From assembly GCA_949987565.1 (NCBI GenBank), contig OX465113.1, positions 6,322,551-6,386,550 of the forward strand: a stretch of DNA of 64,000 nt, written 5' to 3'. A model generated the notes under the pieces. The model was not told the DNA's origin. It made no database searches and was given only the letters and a program-made list of their open reading frames with translations. Each line of letters opens with the position of its first letter. Positions within the stretch are counted from its first letter, which is position 1. Positions 12,401-27,400 of the stretch are shown here, piece by piece. The position numbers and the translations under genes were made by a program. This DNA comes from Luidia sarsii. Lineage: Eukaryota; Echinodermata; Asteroidea; Paxillosida; Luidiidae.

Positions 12401-15400
12401 AATGCACATGATATCATGGCTTTGCCAAAGGCTCAGTATTTCACTAGCACTCACCATATGCATGAATTTGCACAGTCACTGTCTGTTTTGCAGTCAATGA
12501 CCCAATGATCTCATAACTGTTGAACGCAGATTTTGTGATTTTTAAAATAATTTTTTCACAATCATATATATGGTCTAAAGATACAAAGGTTTTTCGTGAA
12601 TTTTCCTTGAGTTAATTACAGTACGTATGAAGCATTATTTTGCATTTAGATTGATTTTTAAAAATCCAGAACATTTAGTCAATAAATCCAGAATTTTGTC
12701 AGAGGCTCTTGATTTAAATTGACTAAATCTCATTTTGATTAAAATGTTGGCACCTGACTGCATTAGCAGTATGATGAAGACGACATCAGAGAATAATGGT
12801 GCAGCTCATACCGGTATGTTAAGGCCTGAATCTTTTTGCAAGGTTTTGGAGCACTGAGGCTTATAATTTGAAAACGATGGTAGTTACTAAAGAGCACTCC
12901 ATCTTTGCAGACTGGGCTCTGTCTCACCATAGCAATGTGCACAAGGTTTTTAATACCCACTATGTGCCTTTGAATTCCCTCACATCCAAATCCCTACCAT
13001 GACTTTCTCACACTCATTCCTTTGTGTGATGATTCTGCTGCTCTCAGTTTGGATATGAATACACCAATAGATACTTGAGTCAAGAGTGTACTAACTGGTT
13101 TGTAAATTGTAAAAGACTCACCAGGTGGCGGTGTAGGTGGAGGAGTTGGTGTAGCTGTCTTTTTGCCCTTCTTTGGAGACTTTTTGCCCACTGGGGACTT
13201 CTTGCCAGAGGGCGACTTCTTGCCTGAGGGCGACTTCTTGCCACTTGGTGACTTGCTCTTACTGCGTTTCTTGCCTGGTTTCTTGGCAGCCCCTTTCTCC
13301 TTCTCTTTGTCCTTTTCAGCATCTCGTAGCTTGTCAGCTTCATCTTCTGCATCTCGGGCAGCTAGTTCTGCAGCCGTCTAATGAAAGACAATGAAAAGTA
13401 AAACGTCGTGGCTGATACATCATGAAAGCAAACAAAAACCAAACACTATTAAAAAAAATCTAAACTACCAGATTTGATAATGATTTGGTAATTGCTTCAA
13501 GAGCAGTGAACAGCAACTGAGTTCACATGATACTAAAATGTGGTCATTAAACTCATTATTATTACATTTCTGTATGCATGTCCTCTAAATTATAGCAAAA
13601 TGAAAATCACACAATTTAATTAAGTCGAATTAACCACTTCATGCTGGGACCTCCGAAATGGGAGTGCTGTTGGTTTGACTATGTGACGGGGCCCTCCGAA
13701 ACCGGGCACCACTATTGTCCACATTTTAAACAAAGACTCTTTTCAGCTGAGAACAACTCAATAAGACCCATTTTGAAGCAAGTTGCCACATGAATTGCAA
13801 GATTAGCGGCAACAATTGCACCTGGAGTGGAGGCTAGTTTGCGGTCAGGGATCGTCAGTATCGGTGCACGCACACACACACAGGTCACACTACACTCCAT
13901 TGACGATGCACAATGGGCTCTTTTTCGAACGGATACCGGTAATCTCTTGACAAAAGAATTTTGCCAGGTTTACTCTCATGTACACACAGTATACCCTTAT
14001 TGTTTTATTTCAAAGAAATATACATGTATTGTTCTCCATCATTTCAGCGAGATTTGAATATGACGTATTGTTAAAAAAAACCTGTATGGCGGTCACGGGC
14101 ACTGGAACAATGCCCGGCGTGAAGTGATTCAAATTAATATGAAAATGTTGCTGCTTGCTGACTTTCATGAACAAAAAGTATGGTGGTCCAGTGGTTAAGA
14201 CGTCTGAATTCGGGAGTCGAGGGTTCGAATTCCACCCGAGCTGTCTGAAATATTTTTAATCAGGCACCTGGCAAGGCACTGAGCATTCAGTGTTGATCAC
14301 GTCGAGCAAGGGCAAAAAAACCTCATTGAATTGCATTCTCCTCAAACGCAAACATCATGTTATATCTAAAAAGTTAGAGGCGACAAAATTTCAATCCTTT
14401 CTCAAAGGTAGATTTTTTTCCCTTCAAATACACATACAAGTACAAGTACAAGTTAATACAATGCTTTTCCCAGGGTTAAATGTAATCAGATAACCCTCAT
14501 ATTCCTTGTTGGAAAAGACTTACAGGAAATCCATAATGGAATTATAAAAGGGTAGCATGTGTAAGTAATGACGTCACTCACAATTGTTAGCATGATGTGC
14601 AAAAACTGAAAGCATAGCAAACATTGTGCAGTGAACCAGTGAAATGACTGGTGCTTTGCCTCCCACTTACCATACATACCCTGGAATACCCTTCCGACTG
14701 ATTGTAATAATGAAAGTTGCAAAATGAATAGAAACACAGAAATTGCAGAAATTAACAAAACAACCAAGGCAAGATTGAGAACCATTCATTTGCGGTGGGA
14801 ATCCTAATTCTATCTGAACTTTCAAGTTTAAAAAGGGCATTTAAAGGCCCAATACAACATTGGGAAGATAGGAAAACATCGATGTCCACAGAGTTCCTTC
14901 TAATTCACACAGTTTGTAGATGGTCATGATATAACCCTTGTGTTGAAATCATATGAGATGCTATACTTCTCGAGAAATATTCACTCAAATATCGACAAAT
15001 AGTTTATGGTACTCGCAAGGAATAAACTATTTCTTACACTACAGTACAGTATGGTGCAAAAACTGTGATGGTTTTTTGCCTTTTTCTACTTTCTCAGATT
15101 ACCATTTGAGCTAAAACCTTTTTCTTGTTTGGAATGTTTAATGGTTTGACACACAAACTGTGGCAATCTGTTAACCAAGTTACTGATGTTGTATAGGGCC
15201 TTTAAGAAGGAAAAAAAAAGACCGAATGATTACTATGGTGATCATTTCTTTACTTCTTAGAAAGGTGGAGAATAAAATGGATATAGGTATATTCCTAAAA
15301 AAAAAAGAGAAACTAGTGACAACATTGAAAGAGTAACCAGTCTCTGGCCACCCTAATAGTAATAGCACTAACTTATATAAAAACATTTCTATTCATCACT

Positions 15401-18400
15401 TTATGGTAAGGGGAGAAGTAACTATGATGAGCAAGAAGATAACAATACTTACAATTTCAGATATCTTAATCATTCCATACTGGAAGGCATCAAAGATCAA
15501 CTGCAAAGGCAAAAAAAAAACACTTTCAGTTAAATTGTATGAGGTTCACGAGTGGAATTCTATATTTGTAAAAGGTGATTTTGACAGACAAAGCTTGCTT
15601 TGGCTGTGCCAACCTTCTCATCAGCATCTGTTGGTGGCTGTGGGCTCTCCTGAGTATCTTCAAGGCTTGCTACAGGAGCTGGCTTCTCCTTCTCCTTCTT
15701 TCCAGCTCTACTCTTGCTTCCCTTCTCTGCTTTCCCTGCTGGAGTCTGACTTGGGAAGAACCCCTCAGTAGAGGTGGGGCGTCGAGGGACAAGGGTAATC
15801 CTAGGAGGTTAAGGTGGAAAGGAGCAAGAACTACGATATGACGCTGTCATCAATCATTAAATGGACTTCTTGTGATTCAGAAAGCACAACAAAAAAATAA
15901 CTCAAGCAACTTGCAAATCAAGAGTGCTTAAAAGAGATGTGGAAAGAAAGAATTTCAGCCTTTCAATAGAATTCACAACAGAAAACCTGTTCTGATCAAT
16001 TTAAAAGTATATAGAAGATTGGAGGAGAGAACGTATTTAACTAAAAGTAAATACATCAAGAGAAACCGCATTTTGAGTCCATGTTTCATTCATTTTTATT
16101 GCCAAATTCATATCTATTTCAAATAGTAACTTTTCTTTATCCTCTTTGAGTATGGTATAAATAAAATAAAACTGTAAAGTAAAGAGAGAAGCGGGATATT
16201 GAAAAAATAAAATAAAATGACATTCACCAGCTGGATGTCAAGTTAGACTTACTTGGGCTTTTCCTCCTCCAATTCTTCCTTTGTCTCTTCTGGTGGTTGT
16301 TCCTTTCCCTTTTTGCCCTTTGCTGAGGGAGTGGTGGGAGTAACAGCACGTGTAATAGATTCACTGGCTGGAGCACTGACTGGTGCTGAACTGGGCCTCT
16401 CCTCAGCTGTTGATAAGTCGATCAGAGGGATACGGACAAAGGCAGAGTCAAACTCCTCTGGGATCTTGCCATCCATGCCTTGGTAGTAGTCCTTCAGAAG
16501 ACGGAGAGTGTCTTGGTAACGGTCAACCTCAGCCTGCAGAGAAGCAATTAGGTCGTACCCAACAGCAATGACACCAATTATTGCAAAACAACTCATACAA
16601 AATGTTACAGGCTGCTCTCTGACTTCAACGACCAAAACAGATGAAGAATTGTGAGGGTTGATGCTTTGGTCAGAAAGAAGGTCCTGCTACCTAGGGTTAA
16701 AAAGTCAGTCTAAGTTTTTGAGACAGAAAAATTATGTTGTGCCCTACTGCCTTAACACACAAGAGGGGAAGACATCCAAAAGCTTTATTGTATTTATCTT
16801 GGAGTCTGTTCTTTTGTATTCTCCCTTTGATGATCCTGTTTTCTCTCTTTGACCTTTGTCACTGACTGGCTTTCCCTTTGTTCTGCCCTGCCTTTGCCTG
16901 TTCATGTGAGTAATGAAGGTGTGCTGACCTGCATAAGAGTCAGGTAGTGATTAGTCAGGAGGCCTAGTCTGTCCTCCAGCCATCCTTCTTCCATGACTGA
17001 GGTACGCTCAGTTTCAGCACCAGCCTTGCGCTCATCAGACATCTCCCATAGCTGCTCCTTCAGATCCTGTCACAAAGGTCAAATCATAAAGTTCTGATAA
17101 GAGAGGTTCAAATACCAATGTGTAAACCACACTGGAATGGAGTTCAAAAATACTGTCCTTAGATTCTAAAAGATTGTTTTACCAAAGGTTCTACAAACAA
17201 TTCTTCAAAGGTTATAACAGAAAAATGGCATTAGATTCCACAAATGAATTGACAAAAGGCACTACAAAATGTTTAAAGAAAGTATCAACAACTCAATTTT
17301 CATCAACAGAAATTCTAAACCTTGACAATCTCCAAAGGCACCTGGGTGTGAATATAAACAATCAAGGTAGTACTATTCAAGCTTACCTAATGAATACTTG
17401 TCTTAAGTGAATAATGAATAATTGACCTGCACTCAAGCTATTTGACAAATCACAAGATGATGAGCATACAAATTGAGGTACGGTGACGCATTGCATTGTT
17501 TTATGAAAAACATCCCTCCAATCCCAATTCTCATCCCCAGATCCCTAGAGTATATACTGTAGCTGGCTTTTAGCTAAGTTCACGGCACGTTCATACAGAT
17601 ATGTAAAGAATATGGAAGATGAGGGCATTGGAGAACAGACTACCTGGACACGTTGATGCAGCTCAGATTTAGTCTCTTCATCATCTCTCATATCCTCAGC
17701 AATCTCATTGTATTCCTGCTGCCAGGCTGCCAGGAACTCTTGTTTGCCATCTGGCCGACGAAGGTAGTCCTCAAAATCACGGCGGACCTTGTAGAAGTAC
17801 TGGTAGATATTTTCTCGCTCCAGCCGCATGTTGTGGAAAACATGCTTGGCACAGGTGACATAGGTGGCTTCTGTGTTCTCCCAGTGTGGGGCAATAACAA
17901 GGGCTAAGGCCTGCCATAGACAATGCAAATGAGACATTAGATCAAGTGAGCTGTTTGATATACCCAATACCATATTTTGGTTCTTCTGTGCTATGAGTAA
18001 TTCTAACCGACCAAATCATTACAACTACCTGAACAAACATACATTTACTAGAGTCTCTGTAGCTGTATCAATTTGTGTCTATAATCTTTGAAGGTTCTGC
18101 CCTATTTTAGCATGCTGAGGGGAGGGGAGTCAGCACACCAGGTACATGGGCTCCATTGCAGGCTTTCATGATTCCTCCGTGGAGGTTATGCTGCCATGAA
18201 TGGGAACTACATGTAACTTAAAGCCATTGCCCACTGTCAGCTTTCTCTTGGGGATTTACTCACATTCATCCTGTTGAATGCTAAGCTACTCACCTCATCA
18301 ATGGGCTCATCTACATAGACCCAGTCATCAGAGCCAGGCTGGGGAGGTGGGGGTCCGCTGGGTACTGGAGGCTCAGGCTCAGGCTCAGGTACAGGAGTAG

Positions 18401-21400
18401 GCTCCCGCTTGGGTGATTTGCGTCCCGATTTTCCTCGTTTGGGAGATCCTGAGGTTAAAAATGTATGGAATGTTTGGTTACCGGTAAGTGGAAAAGTATG
18501 GATATTGATGAGTTTTGGAATAAGTTAAAAATTAGGGTGGACATTTATGAATTGTAAAACCACAGCACTAAAATCTAAGAGTATAATTTTGATACTGATC
18601 AGATACTGATCAGATCATATATGACATGGTTAAATCACACCACAGCATTTAGTTTGTCTGGATCCACACAACTATGATATCATGTTCATGTATTGTTGAG
18701 GATAATATCTAAAATAGCCATAACATTTCAGAAAACAAACAAGGTTGAAGGTAAGGTTTCTTGAAGGTTCTTGTAATAAACAAAATCCACAGCACTCCCA
18801 AATGAATCTGGTTTTTGTTTTTCATGTATGAATTGACAAAGATTGTTCACAATTCAATTACATATACTCAACCGAAGTAAATAATATTGCATGGCTGATG
18901 AAAACAGAGTTTAACACTTAAAGGGCAACAAAACGTTTTCGACAAATTGATTTTGCGATTGCATAATGTATATATGTGTATCCAAATAACACCTTCATAA
19001 CATTAACACATAAAAATAAAATCGGAATACCATTTATTTTCCGATTAAAAATCCACGATGTCATCCCGGAAGTGTAAAGAAATGAAAAACTTTCCACGCC
19101 TCCACCATTGAGGGTGTCTGTCACTGGCACCCTCGGAAAAACAGTTATTATGACGTCACGCCGTGAGTATTTTGGTGACCTTTTGTCAACATTTTTCGGA
19201 CTCCCCTAAATCCAATGCGATGCCCGTGAATTGTGATGCTGGCGGGTGCACACACATCAATGCTGAATGGGGAGGTGAGATTCTTTGCGTTTACAAAAGA
19301 TGAAAAAACGCAGAGGAATTGGGTTTGTTTTGTACATGTTGACATCAGTATTTTTCGTGGTTTGGAGGTAATTTTTAAAGTTTTTGTAGACATATATTTA
19401 AACATAAACAACTCATAAAAACATTTCTGGCAAAATTTCAGATTTGTTAAAACTGTTTAGTTGCCCTTTAAGAATAAATGTACCCAAATACAGAAGCTCA
19501 TTCAGAGACAGCAATAGCAGAAGCATGCTGAGGACATGGTACTTAATGACAGGTGTAATGAGTTGTGATAAGAGGGAGATGATAGCTTCATGATATCATA
19601 TTTAGACACACCATGCATGCAATCGCAGTAACACTCCCTGTACATGTACTACCAGTGTTAGCAATCAAACAAATCAGTAGAAAGGTTGAAATATCACAAA
19701 CCTGATTTGCCCCTTTTGCCTTGAGTAGAAATGAAAAAATAAGTCATAAAAATTACAAATACAGTATATTGATTATATTTAAATCAACCTGTACAAAAAT
19801 AGGGAAATGAGACAATTTGAATAAAAATAATTCTCTAGGAATGAAAGACCATTTCATGAATATTGAGGTTTTATGATAGTGAATGACAAGAAAATGTAAT
19901 GGAGTCAACTGGTAGGTTTGGGGTGATCAGTGACCTTAAGTAATAACAAATCGCAAGAAGGTTTTTGAAAAAAATGTCATAGGTAGCTGTTTTATGCTTG
20001 ATGAACACAACCAAATAATAGCAATTCATTAAGTGATATACAAAAATGTTGCAAACTGTACTGACTAAAATTACCAAAATGCAAATCTCAAAATTTAGTA
20101 CGCCTGATGTTTCGATCCTAGCAGGACCTTTCCCAAAGGCAGAAAAAGACCTTTGAGAAAGGTCCTGCTAGGATCGCAACGTCAGGCCAAGCAATTCAGT
20201 AAAATAGCAAAAGAAAAGTTTGAGTAGGCTGGTAATTGTACATATCACACTGATGAAATGAACACAAACTATCACCTTGGATTTGTTGAAAATTAGCATC
20301 AAGATAAATTTAGCATAATTGCTTACAGGGTTATTAACCACTTCGCACCGAGACCTCCGAAATCGGAGCTCCGTTGGTTTGACTATGCAACGAATCTGGG
20401 CACCACTATTGTCCACATTTTAAACAAAGACTCTTTTCAGCTTAGAACAAAGCAATACGAATCACTACAAAGACCCTTTTTGACGCAAGTTGCCACATGA
20501 ATTGCAAGATCAGCAGCAGTAATTGTGCAATTGTGGGACTTTTACTGTGGATGATCGAGGGATACTGCACTGCCGCTGAAAGCACGTGGGGGACATTGTG
20601 TTGGCATGCCACACAGCCCAACAGTCATTGGTCAGGCAGTGGAATTCCACCCACATTCTTCACCGCAATCTGTGCGCTCGGTTGTGGCCGACCAAATCGA
20701 AGATTTGACTGCCTGGAGTGGAGGCTGGAGTCTACGGTCAGGGATTGACAGTACCGTACACGCACACACACAAGTCCGTTACGCTCCATTGACGACGCAC
20801 AATGGGCCCTTTTTCGAACGGATAATCTCTTGACAAAAGCCACGACGTCCGAATTGTGCTAGGTTTTACTCTCTTGTACCTATAGTATACCCTTATCGAT
20901 TTATTTCACAGAAATATATTGTTCCGATTGTTTTAGCGAGATTTGAAAATAATGCATTGTTCAAAAACCCCCGTATGGCGGTCATCAGCGCTGTAAAACC
21001 ACCTGGCGCGAAGTAGTTAACAATTGATAGAACTCCATATTTTGATCTTCAATATTTTGATCATACTACCTTTGATAAATGCACCCCTTGGATTGAAACC
21101 CTAGGCTCTTAACTTTTGAGATTGGTTTAATTTGGTTCATTTAAGTCAGTAAGGGGTTTGCAACATTTGCAATACTATTTCCTTACTTATTACTGTACAG
21201 TGGAACGTCGCTATAACGAACGACCGCTATACAGAACGATTTTTATGGATCCCGGGATTTTCGTTATAGCAACATTCCACTGTATTTGGTTTAAATACTT
21301 CACTTAGATGTGTCTAAAATTGACCGAAAGGCTAAACCTGCCTTATTTTTGTCCTTTAATTGAAACATTTTTAGGGGGAACCTGGTTTGATCATTTCTAT

Positions 21401-24400
21401 CCTTTAAATACCAAAGGATGGTTTACCTTTGCCACTTGATGGAGATCTCTTAGCACTTCCAGATCGGGATCCTTCTCTCTTCTTCTCCTTGTCCCTTTTA
21501 CCGCTCTTTGGGGACTTATCCCGTTTGGGAGAGCTACCCCGTTTGGGAGAGTTACCCCGTTTGGGAGAGTTACCCCGTTTGGCAGAACCACTGCGTTTAG
21601 CTGACCCTGTGGTTTAAAGAGTGCAACATTACATGACAACAGGCTGGTCCACAGTGGGCTAGTATTTCAGCAGATGTCCAAAACAAGACATGAGGCAATT
21701 TTATTTTTATGAGTTTATTGTTGTCCATTGTTAAAACGTGTTTGTTGTTCATTGTCTTGTTTGTTGTCTGTGGTTAATTATCTTTTGTTTACCTGCTCGA
21801 GAACCTTTAGGGGATCCTGGGGCCACCATTGGTATAGACTCCTTCCCTGCTTCAGATTGCGAACCATCCCCCGGCTAATGAAAATGCAAAGAAATAAACG
21901 TACACAAAATAAGTCATACCATGAGAACCCTTCATATAATAGGACTCCTTTTGCACTACAACTTCAAATGATCTTTCTGCGGATCAATTTAAGAACTCTG
22001 TATCCCTTGAAGGAAAAATAATGATCAGGCACCATTTGTGAGAAGGCATAAATCCAAGCAAGAAAAGGTGAGGATAAAGACAAGTGGATGCATGTTGTAT
22101 GAGTGGCCTTAAATCCTAGATGATGAAGGTCTATGATGATGTCAAGTATTTACCTGGACATCCCCTGGCTGTGTGGCTACAGAGTCCATGCCTTCAGTTG
22201 GCTGGCTGGTTAGCACATCAGAAGTTGCTGCTGCTGCGCTGCCCTCAGTGGCTGCCTTCAGCAAGTCTTCCTCCTGCCTCTTAGCATCTTCTTTGGCTTT
22301 CAGAATCTAGTATAAAGTATACCAGTAAGTAAATACGTATACTAACTGGTGGATAATCCAAGGAAGGAAAATAACAGGGATCTATCACATGTAACGTGCA
22401 TTTAAAAAATAGGAGCTAAGAATAAATTAAATTCTAAAATCTTACGTATGTCATGAACTTGGGATAACTATATAATAATTATAGGAAATAATATAGCCCA
22501 ACTGCTCAGACACGAGGAAGAGTTTGAACACTCACTGTGCAAAACCTGCTTACCTTTTCCTTTGTGTCAATCATGACATCTTCCACACTGGCATATGCCT
22601 CTCTCCGTTCCACTCCCACATCCACTTTGCGCAATATACCAAATCCTCCAAACCACTTCTCCATCTTTTTCCATGAATCCTGAAATCCAGTGAGCCTAGG
22701 TAAGGAAAACATGTAAAATACATGCATCAAAGCATAATTGACCCCCTTACTAACTCCCTGTCATCTTATCTTGTAGACCTTGAAATCATATGTACCATTG
22801 TTCTAAGGATGGCAAAGGGACAGGTTAAAGGGTACCAGAAATAAAAAGGAATATGATGTGTAATCGATCAGAGAGGGTGTGAACTTCCATGTGTCAAGTT
22901 TGTTTTTTAAATATAGTAATCACATTTTTGAGAAAGCAGCAAGATTCTCGACAGAAAACTGCTCTCCACTTTTCAACCCCAAAAATTGCGACAGCGTACC
23001 ACGTAACCCTGTGACGTCACCGGCAGAAAACAGAGCGCTGTGTGCACGAACTTTGCACCTTGGCTTTAGCCGTCATAGAGTTGCTCGCCGTGATAATATC
23101 GACACACTACACCTTTTCACTTCCACGTGGCGAAATAACTTATTCGCTCTGCCATGTTTGTCTTGTGGACACGCGTACGCACGTATAATAATTAGTATGC
23201 GTGTGTGTGCAATTGATCATGCAACATTGCACTGCCGATGACGTCATCACCTTCTCTTTGGCCCGCGCGCAAAAGAGGTTTTTTTGTGGGTGGGGCACGC
23301 TAAAGATTTTGTTTTCCTTTTACGGTCGCTATTTACGGGGTAGACATTAAAAGTGTTGAGTTTGTGAACTGGTTTAGCCTTTATTAAGTCTGACAATAGT
23401 TTTCTTGACATCAAAGGCAATGGAATAATCTATCATCTGCAACAAGTATTCATTTCAAGTATCAAGTATTCACTTCACAAGTAAACTAAAATCTGGGGAT
23501 ATAAAAAGAGGCCAGCATGAATGAAGGTATATGACCTTACCTGTGCTGGATTTGCTCCTGGTCATGAGCTGCATCTTTGACAGCTGATACCTTCTCCTGT
23601 TTGCCCACCCCTGTACAGCTGCCCTCTGGAGGAGGCCTGAACTCCTGCTGGTACTGTTCTGCAGACTGACTAGCATCTAGGTGAAGAGGTCAAATTCAAG
23701 GACTCATTCAATATGCTCTGAACAATGGGGAACATCACCCGAAAAATGACCTATCGATGTAAATGGTATATTTAGGTCAATCCTACAATGGTATAGCATT
23801 TAAAAGTTAACAAAAGACCAGCTCTAAAGTGGGCTATTACTCTGATAACTTCTTGTAAGATACGCTAAGATATGCTAAGGTATGTCATGCATGTGTTTGT
23901 TTTATGATTATCATAGATGTTGATTAATGTTGATTCCTGCTTACAAGTCCTTCCAGCTGTTCTCTTCAGGACCAATTCATCTGGAGACTCAAAGAGAACC
24001 ACAACATCGATGCCACTGACAGGTGGGGGTGGGTCCTTGGGGGGATTTGGGTCTGGTGCCAGCCTGCTTTGCCTCAGCTTGGACCGTGATGGTTTGGCAT
24101 TGGCATCATAACCACTGAGGGCTTTCTCTAGTAGCTTAGCCTGGGCTATGGTGGCTGGGAAACCATCCATGATCCAACCGTGCTCTTCTGGTGTACGCCT
24201 AGTAAACAAACAAAAAACTAATCAAATGTTTTCCCATTCTTATTTCCACGAAACATTGCTTTTGATATAATTGATATTGATATGAGTTAAATTAACTACA
24301 GAAATAATTATACACTCTCACAGTAATTGGTGGATGCAAAAAGAAAGCATTATGTCCAATTTGTGCAGTTAACCTTTTAAAGAAAATATATTAAAACATA

Positions 24401-27400
24401 ATACATAATTATATTTAAACATAATACATAATTATATTTAAACATAATACAAACATGCAAACTGCTTAAATAACCAAATATAAAAAAAATAAAAAAATAA
24501 AAATGGAAGGGTATGACTTCTGAATCCTAGTGGAACCTAAGTGGAACCTATGAGGAAGGGACAGCAAGGATTTGACCATCAGGCCTCTTAATCTTTGAAA
24601 AATAGAAAAACAAGAATATATAATTTATAAAGAAGGTGAAATGAGCACAAGGGAAGACGTCAAGATTCAAACTCAATATGGGCCAGCTTTCATAAAGCAG
24701 CCTGTTATAAAGTAATGCTACAATTATTTCCATAATGAGTACAAAATGTATTATGCCTCAGCCCTAATTACAAGGACCATACATCAAAAGGCAATGTCAC
24801 AATTTCTGCTTAGTGGCAATGTCTAGTTTGGAATAAGCTGTTAGCACTATACCACTGAGAATATTTGCCAAAGTTTTGTCAGAATTGATGGATTTAGAAT
24901 TGTAAGGCTGAACATCATGTCTGATATAACTTGAAGTTGGCTTCATATCACAGACCAGCATATGCTAACAAGTGCAGCCTCTTCAAGCCATAGGCAGTTG
25001 ATTTGATCAGGCCTGTAAATAAGTCTGACTTACTTGACTGCCTCCACCATAATGTCAATCAGTAGCTCATCCTTGACGGGCTGGCCCTTACGCAGGAACT
25101 TGGAGGCAAGCTTACCCAGCTTAGCTCGAGCAGTGGGCTACAAAGACAAAGACCACAATATATGAACAACCTGTGCAATCATAAACAAAATTCAGTAATG
25201 CTTTGCTATGTCTAATGTGTGACAAGAACTGTATACTCATTGGTTTCCCAGATTATCAGATCCCAAAAAATGTGACAACATCTGTACATTCAACAAGTAA
25301 CATGAATGGAACAAAAAAATGAATTGAATTTAATTGAATGGTTATTGTCATCCGTATCAAATACATTGAAACTCATTTTGGCCTTGCGAGCATTTAAACA
25401 TAAATCCACAACAATTCATAAACAGTAACCAAAGTGACTAACCATTTTTAATAAAAGGACCACAATATACAAAACGAACTACATTTACAGTAAATCTAAA
25501 ATTTAGTGGGCCTGACGTTTCGATCCTAGCAGGACCTTTCTCAAAGGCAGAGTGACAAGGACAAAACAGATACATGTACACGAAGGAAGGGGGGAGAGTG
25601 AATAGGACACGGATGAGAAACAAAGGACAAAGAGTGAAGCTGGTAGGGAGAGATCAAAGGGAAGGGCAGGGGGTAGGGTAGGGATTAATGGGAGGAGGGG
25701 GAAAGATCAAAGAGAAGGGCAAGGAGTGGGGTAGGGATTAGTGACAATAGGGGGAAAGATCAAAGAGAGAAGTGTGAAGGACTGAACCACTACCCCACTC
25801 CTTGCCCTTCTCTTTGATCTTTCCCCCTCCTCCCATTAATCCCTACCCTACCCCCTGCCCTTCCCTTTGATCTCTCCCTACCAGCTTCACTCTTTGTCCT
25901 TTGTTTCTCATCCGTGTCCTATTCACTCTCCCCCCTTCCTTCGTGTACATGTATCTGTTTTGTCCTTGTCACTCTGCCTTTGAGAAAGGTCCTGCTAGGA
26001 TCGAAACGTCAGGCCCACTAAATTTTAGATTTACATTTTGGTAATTTTAGTCAGTAAGCAGTTTGCAACATTTTTGTACATTTACAGTATACAGGAAGCT
26101 GAGGAAATACTAAAAACATCTAAACATAAAAACATAAATAACAGCAAAAATACAATAATGATTACAGAATACCCGGTATTCATCCATGTAATAATGGCTA
26201 ATTTCACCATAATGCAAACCTGCAACTTCCTCAATTGTGTCAATATTTTGTCCCCAGGAGAATGTAATATCTATGATGCAAGGCAGAACCCGCTGCTGTA
26301 CAGATTCACCACAAAACCACACAACCTTGACCAGCACAAAACCTCAACCAGCACAAAACCTTTGTGACACCAGAGATATGCCTCTCCCAAGTACATGTAG
26401 CCTTTGAGGAGAAGTAATGCCCAAGAAGTTGCAAATGCGATTATTTGGGTAATGCTGTGGAGCTCATATGAATGGAGGGAAAGAAATCGTCTCTGGATCC
26501 TGAAATAGAAAATGCTATGTCTATGACTGGTGCTGTGTGTATGGCCTTATACATTCATGATTTGCAAATGGAAGGATGATAACTCTCATCATTAGGGGAG
26601 GGATGTGAAGCACTCATCACCTTACCTCTGGTTTGGGAAGTCCTTTCTTCTTGGTAGGGCTAGGCGGTTTCTTTACAGACTTGGTCTCTCTTGCCTCCCC
26701 GTCCATGGATTTCTCTTCCACTTCTCCCACGTCTTTGATGCCTGCAGGTTTTTCTTCATCAGCTAAAACACACAACATACACTTTTCCTTTATACTCGGC
26801 TTTATTTATCATTCATTGGATCAAAATAAGACCATTGGAATAGTCGGTGGTATTCATCTTCCTCGAGGTCATTGATTGAATATCAGTTATGGGTGAAGTC
26901 AATGTGGTTTCTCTGCTATTATTTCCTTTCTCTGCTATTATTTCCAAGGAATGAAAATCTGCTAAAACTTCATAACACAAAAAACAACATACCCTTTTCT
27001 TTGGTTTCTTTTATGTCAGGATTGGGTGTGACTGTATTTAGGTTAGCTGCTATTATGCTTCCTGTAAACCAAAAATTAAAACAAAACCTGTAACAACAAA
27101 TCAATGCAGAAAACAAATAATGCCACATATGACCTACTTCATCAAATGTTGTTCACTCATTTACATACATGTGCATAGAAGTGTATACAAGAAAATGCAT
27201 ATTTATTGAAATACCAAAGATAGCAAATAGACCAATAAGAAATCAAATAAAGTATAGTTGGACTTACCATCTGCAAGGGGACTAGGTTGAATGGTAGGGA
27301 TTTCATCAGTAGATGTAGGAGCAGCCGTCTGTGAATCCCCTCCAGCTCCTTCAGTCTCCCCCTCCTGTAGGAATGAAAGAATGGAAGAAGGTGACTTTGA

